In this document: one piece after another, positions 9,172 through 21,522 of the stretch | Numbering within the stretch: position 1 is the first letter of the stretch | Layout of the letters: each line of letters begins with the position of its first letter | Origin: Streptomyces camelliae | GTDB lineage: Bacteria > Actinomycetota > Actinomycetes > Streptomycetales > Streptomycetaceae | NCBI RefSeq assembly: GCF_027625935.1 | Contig: NZ_CP115300.1 | Location: forward strand, 6,758,001-6,822,000 | Direction: 5' to 3' | DNA length: 64,000 nucleotides | Notes under the pieces: model-generated | Databases searched by the model: none | Seen by the model: the letters and a program-made list of their open reading frames with translations, nothing else | Told to the model about the DNA's origin: nothing | Position numbers and translations under genes: made by a program

Positions 9172-10061
9172 GCGTGGTACTGGGCCTCGATCTCCGGGCG
9201 GTACGGCATCGACGCCGATGCCCCTTCCCGCTGGACGGAGATCGCCGCGGCGGCGGCCGCCCAGGACAGGGCCTCCCGCACCGGTTTCTCCTCGGCGAGG
9301 GCCACCGCGAGCGCGCCGACGAAGGTGTCCCCGGCACCCGTGGAGTCGACGGCGGTCACCCGCGGCGCCGGGACCACGAGTGGCTCGGCACCCCGGGCCC
9401 GGTACAGGCTGCCGGTCGCGCCCAGGGTGACGACGATCTCCGGCACCAGGTCCAGCAGGGCGGCGGCGGCCTCGCGCGGGTCGGTGCGGCCGGTGAGGGT
9501 GATCGCCTCGTACTCGTTGGCCACCAACAGCTCGGTCGCGGCGAGGAGTTCGGGCGGCAGCGGCTGGGCGGGGGACGGGGTGAGGACCGTACGGACCCCA
9601 TGCCGGCGGGCCGCCTGCGCGCCCGCGACGACGGCCGCCATCGGGATCTCCAGCTGCAGCAGCAGCGCGTCGGCGGAGGCGATCACGCCCTCGTCGCCGG
9701 GGGAGAGATGGTCGACGGTGCCGTTCGCGCCGGGGATCACGACGATCGCGTTGCCACCCTCGTCGTCCACCACGATGTGCGCGGTCCCGGAGTGGCCCTC
9801 GACCGTGCGCAGGAAGTCGGTGTCCACGCCGGAGTGTTCGAGGGTCTCGCGCATGCGCTGGCCGAAGGCGTCGTTGCCGACCGCGCCGATCATCGAGACG
9901 GTTGCGCCGGCGCGGGCCGCGGCGATCGCCTGGTTGGCGCCCTTGCCGCCGGGGATCGTACGGAACTCCCGTCCGGTCACGGTCTCGCCGCGCTGCGGGG
10001 CCTTCGTGACGTAGGTGACGAGGTCCATGTTGGTGCTGCCGAGGACGACGATGTGGGTCAT
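9168..10061 (-). CDS. rbsK: Ribokinase, PfkB family
   Basis: The 297-residue sugar kinase has the N-terminal VVLGSTNMDLVTYV, the substrate-binding GGKGANQAIAAARAG, and the C-terminal ATP/anion-hole motif DSTGAGDTFVGAL with the catalytic Asp. These are the ribokinase rather than fructokinase patterns. It would phosphorylate ribose, or a related pentose, in the cytoplasm. No ribose transporter is next to it. Instead its ATG overlaps the stop of an ADP-ribosylglycohydrolase-family gene, and three more such genes lie upstream in the same operon, so its ribose may come from hydrolysed ADP-ribosyl or other N-ribosyl compounds (inference). Confidence 0.92.
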   Translation of the reverse strand: MTHIVVLGSTNMDLVTYVTKAPQRGETVTGREFRTIPGGKGANQAIAAARAGATVSMIGAVGNDAFGQRMRETLEHSGVDTDFLRTVEGHSGTAHIVVDDEGGNAIVVIPGANGTVDHLSPGDEGVIASADALLLQLEIPMAAVVAGAQAARRHGVRTVLTPSPAQPLPPELLAATELLVANEYEAITLTGRTDPREAAAALLDLVPEIVVTLGATGSLYRARGAEPLVVPAPRVTAVDSTGAGDTFVGALAVALAEEKPVREALSWAAAAAAISVQREGASASMPYRPEIEAQYHA

Positions 10062-11422
10062 GGGCGGGCCGTCTCCAGATGGGTGAGGTGGGCGAGGGTG
10101 TCGAAGCCGGTGCCGTCGAAGTCGGCGACGGTGCTGGCGAGCCGGTTCTTCAGCGGGGCTCGCCAGTGCTCGGGGAGCGCCGCCGGGCCGCCCGCGAGCA
10201 GACCGGCGACGCTGCCGGCCGTGGCACCGTTCGAGTCGGTGTCCCAACCCCCCGACACCGCATGGCAGATGGACCCGCCGAAGTCGCCGTCCGCGTGAGT
10301 GAGGGCGGCGACGGTCAGGGCGGTGTTGGGGATCGCGTGGACCCAGTGATGGGCGGGGGCGTAGGTGGCGTGGAGTTCATCGACGACGTCGGTGAAGTCG
10401 CTGTGATGCGTGGCCAGTTGAATGGCGCGGTCGATCGCCTTCGCGAGCCGGGAGCGAGGCGGGATCACCCCGCGGCCGGCGCGCAGGCAGGCGTGGACGT
10501 CGTGACTGCCGGTGGCCGCGACGGCGATGACGGCGGCCGTGAACATCGCCGCGTAGACGCCGTTGGCGGTGTGGGTCAACACCGCGTCGCGGTACGCCTG
10601 TTCGGCCGCCGCAGCCGGGTCGCCGGGGTTGGTCCAGCCGTGCACGTCGGCGCGGATCAGGGCGCCGATCCACTCGCGGAAGGGGTTGCGGTGCCGGGCC
10701 GTGTGCGGGGGCTCGATGCCGGTCAGGAGATTGCGGTAGGCGATGCGCTCGGCCGTGAAGACGCGGCCGGGCGGAAGCTCGTCCAGCCAGAGCCGGGCCA
10801 CGTCCATGGTCGTGAAGGACCTTCCGTGGCGCTGGAGGAGCAGGAGGTTGAGGAGGGGGTAGTTGAGGTCGTCGTCCTCCGGCATCCCGTCGATGTTCTC
10901 GGCGAGGGAGGTGGCGGCCGAGCGGCGGTTCCAGGGGTGGGCGGCGAGGAGGTCTCCGGGTACGCCGACGGCGGTGAAGTAGGTGGTGAGCGGCCAGTTG
11001 CCGGCGGCCCCCGCGAGGGCACGGATGCCGTCGAGGGACAGTTTCTCGACGGGCTTGCCGAGCAGACAGCCGATGGCCCGGCCGAGCCAGGCGGCTTCGA
11101 GGGCGGTCGGGTCGGGGCCGCGGCGGCGCACAGGGGTGGCCGGCCAGTGGGCGCACAGGGACTTGATCTTCTCCAGGTCCGTCGGCTCGTCCTCCATCAA
11201 CCTGCTCGGCAGATCGGCCAGTTCGTCCAGCAGATCCTCTGCCAGCAGACGCAGATAGCGGGACGCGCGGTGCGGGGAGGCCCCCGCCCGCTCGGGCGCG
11301 TCCGGGCCGCCCGCCGCGCGCCAGCGGGCCTCGATCGCCGACGGCTCGCGGCCGTCCAGACGGGCCTGGCGGAGCTCGTGCCCCAGCAGGTCCTCCGGCT
11401 GGACCCAGGTCAGTCGGAGCAT
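10058..11422 (-). CDS. ADP-ribosylglycohydrolase family protein (paralog 1)
   Basis: The 454-residue protein starts at ATG 11422. An N-terminal extension of about 125 residues precedes the ARH fold, which begins AWLGRAIGCLLGKPVEKL. The acidic metal-binding residues expected in the family are present: EDDDLNYP at about residue 182, and GGWDTDSNGATAGS near residue 392, where family members have an N-x-G-x-D-x-D-T/S motif that binds two Mg ions. The enzyme class removes ADP-ribose from proteins or small acceptors. Its substrate cannot be told from sequence. The stop forms an ATGA overlap with rbsK; the start overlaps the preceding paralog by 13 bases. Confidence 0.88.
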   Translation of the reverse strand: MLRLTWVQPEDLLGHELRQARLDGREPSAIEARWRAAGGPDAPERAGASPHRASRYLRLLAEDLLDELADLPSRLMEDEPTDLEKIKSLCAHWPATPVRRRGPDPTALEAAWLGRAIGCLLGKPVEKLSLDGIRALAGAAGNWPLTTYFTAVGVPGDLLAAHPWNRRSAATSLAENIDGMPEDDDLNYPLLNLLLLQRHGRSFTTMDVARLWLDELPPGRVFTAERIAYRNLLTGIEPPHTARHRNPFREWIGALIRADVHGWTNPGDPAAAAEQAYRDAVLTHTANGVYAAMFTAAVIAVAATGSHDVHACLRAGRGVIPPRSRLAKAIDRAIQLATHHSDFTDVVDELHATYAPAHHWVHAIPNTALTVAALTHADGDFGGSICHAVSGGWDTDSNGATAGSVAGLLAGGPAALPEHWRAPLKNRLASTVADFDGTGFDTLAHLTHLETARP

Positions 11423-12633
11423 GCGGTGCCTCCGAGTGCCGCGAAGGCCCGCTCGTGGGCGCGGCGGCGGCGCACGTCCGCCGCGAAGATCTCCCGCGTG
11501 ACCTCGGTGAGTGTGCGGGCCGGCGTCCACAGGTCCAGGCGGCTGGCCTCGGCCACCGTCTTCGCCCACTCCTCCGGGACAGGGGAACCGAGGGCGCCCG
11601 CGAGGGCACCGGCCATCGTGGCGATCGAGTCGCAGTCCCGGCCGTAGTTGACCGCGCCGAGCACGGCGTGCCGGTAGTCGCCGCCGGCGACCAGCACCAT
11701 GCCGAGCGCGACGGGCAGTTCCTCGATGGCGTGCAGCCGGGAGGGGCGGCGGGCGGCGAGGGAGGGCGCGCGGTAGTCCGGGCCGACGGTGTCGTACGGG
11801 GCGACCGCCGCGCGCAGCGGCTGTAGAGCCGACTCGAAGTCCCGGTGCCGTACGGCGACTTCGCACACCTTCTCGATCGCCTCGCGCGTGCCGTCCTTCG
11901 CCAGGCTCAGACAGGCGGCGACGACCGAGTCGGGGGTCGCGCCCGGGGCGGCCGCGGCGGCGACGGCCGCGGCGAGGACTCCGGCCGCCTCCCGGCCGTA
12001 CGACGACTGGTGCGCACCGGCGATGTCCAGTGCCTCGGCGTACGCGGCGGCCGGGTGGGCCGCGTTGACCAGGCCGACGGGGGCCATGTACATCGCCGCA
12101 CCGCAGTTGACGATGTTGCCGACGCCGGCCTCCCGGGGGTCGGCGTGACCGTAGGCGAGCCGGGCGACCAGCCACTTCTCGGCGAGGAAGAGGCGGTGCA
12201 GGGGCAGGGCCTCGGCCTGGAGCTCCGGGATCCAGCGGGGGTTGGTCATCAGGTCCGGGACCAGGTGCTCGGCGACGGCGTACGCGTCGAGGTGGTCGCG
12301 GACGCGGTCGTAGACCCGGATCAGCGCATGCGTCATCAGGGTGTCGTCGGTGACATGGCCGTCGCCCTTGTGATACGGCGCGATCGGGCGGGCGGTGCGC
12401 CAGTCCTCGCCGTGCCAGGGGCTGACGATGCCGTGGACCCGGCCGCCGTGGCGCTCGGCGATCTGCTCGGGGGAGTACCCCTCGACCGGGCCGCCGAGGG
12501 CGTCGCCGACGGCGGCTCCGACGAGGGCGCGGGTGATGCGTTCGTCGAGGCCGACGGGGCAGCTTTCGCTGCTTGCGGCTGTTTTGCGGCTCAGCTCATC
12601 TTCTGTGGGCGCATGGGGACCCTTGGGCGTCAT
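11410..12633 (-). CDS. ADP-ribosylglycohydrolase family protein (paralog 2)
   Basis: A 407-residue protein with the standard ARH layout: ALVGAAVGDALGGPVEG at about residue 30, the metal motif GHVTDDTLMT near residue 94, and NYGRDCDSIATMAGALAGA near residue 330. All metal ligands expected for catalysis are present. Two starts are possible. ATG 12645 overlaps the upstream stop as ATGA but has its GGAGG touching the start codon. ATG 12633 has the same GGAGG 12 bases away and is preferred, weakly. It belongs to the operon of four ARH-family genes plus ribokinase. Confidence 0.88.
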   Translation of the reverse strand: MTPKGPHAPTEDELSRKTAASSESCPVGLDERITRALVGAAVGDALGGPVEGYSPEQIAERHGGRVHGIVSPWHGEDWRTARPIAPYHKGDGHVTDDTLMTHALIRVYDRVRDHLDAYAVAEHLVPDLMTNPRWIPELQAEALPLHRLFLAEKWLVARLAYGHADPREAGVGNIVNCGAAMYMAPVGLVNAAHPAAAYAEALDIAGAHQSSYGREAAGVLAAAVAAAAAPGATPDSVVAACLSLAKDGTREAIEKVCEVAVRHRDFESALQPLRAAVAPYDTVGPDYRAPSLAARRPSRLHAIEELPVALGMVLVAGGDYRHAVLGAVNYGRDCDSIATMAGALAGALGSPVPEEWAKTVAEASRLDLWTPARTLTEVTREIFAADVRRRRAHERAFAALGGTACSD

Positions 12634-12641
12634 GCCCCGAA

Positions 12642-13760
12642 TCATCCTCCTGGGCGGGCCGGTTGTGCGGCTTCCAGGAGTCCGGCGAGTTCCACCAGGT
12701 CGGTGCCGGTGAGGCGGGGCAGGGTGCAGCCGGAGAGGGTGCGGCAGGCGTCCCGCCAGGTCTGCGGGATGGCGGCGGCGCCGCCGAGCGCTCCGGTGAG
12801 CGCGCCGGCGAGGGCGGGGGCGGAGTCGGCGACGCGGGACAGGCAGGCGGCGGCGGGTACGGCCGCCTCGATCCGGCCGCCGGACGCGGTGGCCAGGGCG
12901 AGGGCGACCGGGACGGTCTCGGCGGCGGCGATGCCGTAGCTGTAGACGTGGTCGACGATCTGGTGCTCCAGGAGCGGGACGAGGGCGAAGGCGGAGTCGG
13001 TGTCCTCGGCGAGGGCGAGCGCGTGGCGGGTGTTGCGGCCGATCTCCGTGTCGGCCGGGAGTTCGGCGAGCGCGGCGGCCACGCAGGTGTCGGTGCCGGC
13101 GCCGGTGAGAGCGAGCGCGAGTGCCGCGGCCATCGCGCGGGCGCCGTGCACGCCGTCGCCGTCCTGGGTGTAGCGGGCGTCGAACTCGGCGAGGGCGGCG
13201 GCACGTTCGGGGTCGCCGGGGTGGGCGACGGCGAGCACACAGGCGCGCACGCAGGCCGCGTCGTCGAAGTAGTGCGGGTTGTCGTGGCCGGTGGCGGGCG
13301 GGCGCAGGCCGGCGGCGAGATTGCCGAGGCCGGCCCGGACGGAGATGCGGGCGCGCAGCGGGAGGACGGCCGACTCGATCTCGGGCGCGCGGTCCGCCGC
13401 GGCGGCGACTTCCGCGGCCACGGCGGTCCAGGTGAGGTCGATGGCCGCGCGGGTACGGCGCTCTCGGCTGAGGTCGCCGAGGACGTCGTCGTCGCCGGCC
13501 CGCAGCACCGCCTCCGCGGCGAAGGCGGCCCACTCGGCGTCGTCGGAGGGGCCGAGGCGGAGGGGTTCGGGCGGTTGGTTGAGGGCGATCGGCACCGGGA
13601 GTGTGGTGGTGGCGTTCTGCTCCGCGAAGGTGTCCAGCTCACGGGTGAGGCGGCGGGTCCACTCGGGCATCCGGCCGGCCCGGTGCCGGGCGGCAGGCCA
13701 GCCCGCGGCGTCACCTGCGGCAAGCCCGAGCAGGAGCCCCTCGATACGACGTCCTGTCAT
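12642..13760 (-). CDS. ADP-ribosylglycohydrolase-like protein, metal site degenerate (paralog 3)
   Basis: The 372-residue protein begins RRIEGLLLGLAAGDAAGWP, the ARH start motif, but key residues are changed. Instead of TDDT it has LGPSDDAEWAAF near residue 72. The C-terminal N-x-G-x-D-x-D-T motif is replaced by a stretch reading SRVADSAPALAGALTGALG near residue 305, with only one Asp. It is therefore probably not a normal Mg-dependent hydrolase. A binding or regulatory partner role is possible, or a changed substrate. ATG 13760 and the stop at 12642 both make ATGA overlaps with neighbours, so translation is coupled and the gene seems maintained. Confidence 0.75.
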   Translation of the reverse strand: MTGRRIEGLLLGLAAGDAAGWPAARHRAGRMPEWTRRLTRELDTFAEQNATTTLPVPIALNQPPEPLRLGPSDDAEWAAFAAEAVLRAGDDDVLGDLSRERRTRAAIDLTWTAVAAEVAAAADRAPEIESAVLPLRARISVRAGLGNLAAGLRPPATGHDNPHYFDDAACVRACVLAVAHPGDPERAAALAEFDARYTQDGDGVHGARAMAAALALALTGAGTDTCVAAALAELPADTEIGRNTRHALALAEDTDSAFALVPLLEHQIVDHVYSYGIAAAETVPVALALATASGGRIEAAVPAAACLSRVADSAPALAGALTGALGGAAAIPQTWRDACRTLSGCTLPRLTGTDLVELAGLLEAAQPARPGG

Positions 13761-15439
13761 TTCCGGCCCTCCGCTTCCGCGTACCCGGGGTTCCCCGCAC
13801 CAACCAGCCGATTCCGCCTGTCCGCCCGCCTGCCCGACTCGGTCGGTGGGGAGGTGGGCGGGTGGGGCTGGGCCGGTGTGGGGTCGGAGGCGGGTTTCGG
13901 GGGTGGGGTGGTTTCGGTGGGGTGTGGGGTCTCCGTTTGCGGTGGGGTGGTTTCGGTGGGGTGTGGGGTGGGCGTTTGGGGCGCGCCGGTGATGCGGGCC
14001 GCTGATGGCCACATGGCCACGCCCGCCGGAGCTTGTCCGGTTTTCCGGTTCGGCCGGCTTCCCGGCGGTGCCCCCGACCGGCCAGTCTTCGGTGCTGTTC
14101 TGCCCTGTTCCGCTGCCGGCCGGCTGGCTTCCGGTGTTGTTGCCACCTGTTCCGCTTGCGGCTGGGCGGTCTCGGGTGTTGCTGCCGCCTGTCCTGCCTG
14201 CGGACGGTCGACTTCCGGTGTTGCTGCCGCCTGTCCTGCCTTCGGTCGGCCGGCTTCCGGTGTTGTTGCCGCCTGGCCTGCCTCCGGACGGTCGGCCTGC
14301 GGTGCCGCATGTCCCAGCCCCGCACCCCTCTGACCCGCCTCCGCCGTCGGCTCCCGGCGCGTCCCTGTGACGGCCTCCGCCCGCGTCACTCCGTCCGGCA
14401 GCGAGCCCGGGAGTACGACCCCTGCCCGCCACTTCCCGCCCTCCTCCGGTACCAGCAGCTCCGCCACCTCCAGTACGTGATGGCCCGCCATCGACGGCAG
14501 GCAGCGGCCGCGGGCCGGGCCGATGGCGGCGGCCCAGGCCGGGGGGATCGCCGAGACGCCCTGGGTTGCGCCGGAGAGGGCGCCTGCCACCGCCGCCGTC
14601 GTGTCCGCGTCCCGGCCCATGTTGACCGCCGTGAGCACCGCCTCCCGGAAGTCGCCGTCGGCCGCCGCGTACGCGCCGAAGGCGAGGGCGACCGCCTCGG
14701 GGGCCAGGTCGGTCCAGGGGTAGCCGCCGATGACCACCGCGGAGCGGACCGCGCGTTCGCCACGGTGGGCCACGGCCACCGCGCGCCGCAGGGAGCGGGC
14801 CGTCCAGGAGTCGTCCGGGACCACCGCGAGGGCGGAGGCGATCACCACGGCCACCGGCGCTCCCGCCATCGCCGCCGCCACGCCCGCCGCCACCGCCTGG
14901 CCGCCGTAGATGCCCTCGCCCTCGTGGCTGACCTGGCCGTCGATGGCGACCAGCCGGGCCGCCTCGGCGGGCCGGCCGGCGGCGAAGACGCCGAAGGGGG
15001 CCGCCCGCATCGCCAGGCCGTCGCTCCACGCGTGGCGGTGCTGCGCGGAGATGGGGACCGCCAGACCGCGGCGCAGGTTCTCCAGCGTGCCGCGCTCGCT
15101 GAAGCCCGCGCCCCGGAAGGGGCCCTCGGCCCGGTCGGCGATCCACTCGTGCCAGGCCGCCTCCACCTGGGCCGGGGTGAGCGCCGAGCCGTGCCGGGCC
15201 AGGAGGAGGCCCGAGAAGATCGCGTACTCCGTGTCGTCCGTGCCGCAGGGGTCCTCGGTGACGTAACCGGTGATGCGGCCCCAGCGGGCGCGGATCTCGG
15301 AGGGCTTGAGGTTCTCCGCCGGCGCGCCCAGCGCATCGCCCACGGCGAGGCCGAGCAGCGCGCCGCGTGCCCGTTCGCGCAGTCCGGCCCTGGCGTCGCC
15401 GGGTGCGGGGACCGGGGGAGTTCGGGCGATCGATGCCAT
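13757..15439 (-). CDS. ADP-ribosylglycohydrolase with long repetitive C-terminal tail (paralog 4)
   Basis: First gene of the minus-strand operon, 560 residues. Residues 1-330 are a complete ARH domain: ALLGLAVGDALGAPAE, the metal motif GTDDTEYAIF near residue 67, and NMGRDADTTAAVAGALSGA near residue 275. After about residue 370 the chain becomes low-complexity. Five imperfect 14-residue units of the type RPQAGQAAATPEVD occupy about residues 375-445. A Pro/Thr-rich end follows with two PHPTETTPP units. No signal peptide or membrane segment is visible, so the tail is probably a cytoplasmic linker or binding tether. Start ATG 15439 has GAGGAGG about nine bases upstream, at the edge of the 22-bp repeats. 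Confidence 0.88.
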   Translation of the reverse strand: MASIARTPPVPAPGDARAGLRERARGALLGLAVGDALGAPAENLKPSEIRARWGRITGYVTEDPCGTDDTEYAIFSGLLLARHGSALTPAQVEAAWHEWIADRAEGPFRGAGFSERGTLENLRRGLAVPISAQHRHAWSDGLAMRAAPFGVFAAGRPAEAARLVAIDGQVSHEGEGIYGGQAVAAGVAAAMAGAPVAVVIASALAVVPDDSWTARSLRRAVAVAHRGERAVRSAVVIGGYPWTDLAPEAVALAFGAYAAADGDFREAVLTAVNMGRDADTTAAVAGALSGATQGVSAIPPAWAAAIGPARGRCLPSMAGHHVLEVAELLVPEEGGKWRAGVVLPGSLPDGVTRAEAVTGTRREPTAEAGQRGAGLGHAAPQADRPEAGQAATTPEAGRPKAGQAAATPEVDRPQAGQAAATPETAQPQAEQVATTPEASRPAAEQGRTAPKTGRSGAPPGSRPNRKTGQAPAGVAMWPSAARITGAPQTPTPHPTETTPPQTETPHPTETTPPPKPASDPTPAQPHPPTSPPTESGRRADRRNRLVGAGNPGYAEAEGRK

Positions 15440-15458
15440 GGGCGGCCTCCTCAGCCTC

Positions 15459-15546
15459 CTCCAGCGGGATCACGCGGATCCTCCAGCGGGATCACACGGA
15501 TCCTTCAGCGGGATCACGCGGATCCTTCAGCGGGATCACGCGGATC
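15459..15546. repeat. Four tandem 22-bp direct repeats upstream of the ARH operon
   Basis: Four units of CTCCAGCGGGATCACGCGGA plus TC are head to tail at 15459, 15481, 15503 and 15525, with one to three base differences, and a partial fifth unit follows. They end 20 bases before the start codon of the first ARH gene on the opposite strand. Twenty-two bp is about two helical turns, so a protein could bind each unit on the same DNA face. There is no spacer diversity, so this is not a CRISPR array. Confidence 0.85.
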
Positions 15547-15742
15547 CTTTGCGGATCTGTCCCCCGGAGCGTCGCCCCGCGTGCCTCCCGGCCGTCCGTG
15601 TCACCCACTTGGCATCTGAGCAGAGACAGGCACGGATGAGCAAAGTAAGTAAAGCCGCAGGTTAGCCCAGCCTCTCCTTGCTGGCGGGAAGGGAAGCGGC
15701 GGCGTACCTTCTGTGTTGTCGAAAAGTAGAACTCGTCCAAAG

Positions 15743-15761
15743 TTAGCTTTGGCTAAGCTAT
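15743..15761 (+). promoter_or_regulatory. Iron-box-like operator upstream of VIT transporter
   Basis: TTAGCTTTGGCTAAGCTAT matches 14 of 19 positions of the Streptomyces DmdR1/DtxR-type iron box as I know it (TTAGGTTAGGCTCACCTAA). It contains the inner palindrome TTAGC-TTTG-GCTAA. It ends 13 bases before the ATG, so a bound regulator would cover the ribosome and promoter region. Confidence 0.55.
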
Positions 15762-15774
15762 CCCGGGGGCTCCG

Positions 15775-16506
15775 ATGGCCATTATCGAAACCGAGGCCGC
15801 GCTGCACGTGGCGCACCGCGACAACCACACGCACCGCGACGTCAACGGCGGCTGGCTGCGCCCCGCCGTCTTCGGCGCCATGGACGGCCTCGTCTCCAAC
15901 CTCGCCCTGATGACCGGGGTGGCCGGCGGGGCCGTGAGCCAGCAGACCATCGTCATCACCGGGCTCGCGGGACTCGCCGCCGGCGCCTTCTCGATGGCCG
16001 CCGGCGAGTACACCTCCGTCGCCTCCCAGCGCGAGCTGGTCGAGGCCGAGCTCGACGTCGAGCGCCGTGAGCTGCGCAAGCACCCGCAGGACGAGGAGGA
16101 CGAGCTCGCAGCACTGTACGTCGCCCGTGGCGTGGAGCCCGAGCTGGCCCGTGAAGTCGCCCGGCAGCTGTCCAAGGATCCCGAGCAGGCGCTGGAGATC
16201 CACGCCCGCGAGGAGCTGGGGATCGACCCCGGCGACCTGCCGTCGCCGCTGGTCGCCGCCGTGTCGTCCTTCGGGTCCTTCGCCCTCGGCGCGCTGCTGC
16301 CCGTGCTGCCGTACCTGCTCGGCGCGACCGCGCTGTGGCCGGCCCTGCTGCTGGCCCTCGCCGGCCTCTTCGGCTGCGGTGCCGTGGTGGCCAAGGTGAC
16401 CGCGCGGACCTGGTGGTACAGCGGATTGCGTCAGCTCGCGCTCGGTGGGGCGGCGGCCGGTGTGACGTACGCCCTGGGCAGCCTGTTCGGAACGGCCGTA
16501 GGATAG
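15775..16506 (+). CDS. VIT1/CCC1 family iron/manganese transporter
   Basis: The 243-residue membrane protein has five predicted helices. The first carries AVFGAMDGLVSNLALMTGV, with the conserved Asp-Gly, and the second carries AAGAFSMAAGEYTSVASQRELVEAE. The cytoplasmic middle part is rich in Glu and Arg (about residues 85-155), as in the metal-binding domain of vacuolar iron transporters. C-terminal helices are ALGALLPVLPYLLG and onwards. Family members export or sequester Fe2+ or Mn2+, in exchange for protons. The His-rich N-terminus (HVAHRDNHTHRD) is common in bacterial members. The iron-box-like site upstream fits control by iron. Confidence 0.92.
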   Translation: MAIIETEAALHVAHRDNHTHRDVNGGWLRPAVFGAMDGLVSNLALMTGVAGGAVSQQTIVITGLAGLAAGAFSMAAGEYTSVASQRELVEAELDVERRELRKHPQDEEDELAALYVARGVEPELAREVARQLSKDPEQALEIHAREELGIDPGDLPSPLVAAVSSFGSFALGALLPVLPYLLGATALWPALLLALAGLFGCGAVVAKVTARTWWYSGLRQLALGGAAAGVTYALGSLFGTAVG

Positions 16507-16929
16507 CGCGACCGGTACTTATGCGATGGGCCGCATAAATACCCGTTACCCCCTGGTTTCGAGTGCTTGACGACCGGGCATGAGCCGTAAGCGCTGCGGG
16601 CAATGACGCCTGCCGCACCCCCGCGGGGTGAGTGACGACGCTCCCCCCGCCCCCTCGGGCCGTCGGACGCCGATCTGACCGATCTTGTCCCCGACGGTCC
16701 CCACCTATGTCGCCGCCACGCGCGGCACCCCGCCGCCGCGCGCGGCACCCGCCGTCACCGTGCGGCGCCTCTGCCATGTACCCCGTGGCGTCCGCATGTT
16801 GGAACGGAGTATCCGGTTCCCGAGAACCGCTCCATCATGTAACCTGCACGAAATTTTGAGTCACACGCAGAGGGCCAACGTCGTCCCTCGGCACCTGCCA
16901 CATGCCACATGACGACGACGGGAGAGCCG
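16507..16929. other. Intergenic region upstream of gltB
   Basis: No gene is visible in these 423 bases. A perfect 7-bp inverted repeat, TTATGCG (16519-16525) and CGCATAA (16532-16538), sits 12 bases after the VIT stop and may be a weak terminator or operator. GGTTC-CCGA-GAACC at 16815-16828 is another short inverted repeat. A GlnR-like site lies at 16839-16854. The remainder is GC-rich with no repeat I recognise. Confidence 0.6.
16839..16854 (+). promoter_or_regulatory. Possible GlnR-binding site
   Basis: GTAAC-CTGCAC-GAAAT agrees with nine of the ten positions of the GlnR half-site pair gTnAc-n6-GaAAc. It is 75 bases before the gltB start. A second GTCAC follows at 16860 with near-correct spacing, but its partner half-site is poor. 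Nitrogen control of glutamate synthase would make sense. Confidence 0.35.

Positions 16930-21514
<4,585 letters not shown>

Positions 21515-21522
<8 letters not shown>

Noticed and set aside
12642..15473. A single 943-codon minus-strand frame joining two ARH genes
   Set aside because: Only the downstream 372 codons carry family motifs; the first part is another frame of the preceding ARH gene.
15459..15546. CRISPR-like array
   Set aside because: Units are head to tail without spacers and there are no cas genes.
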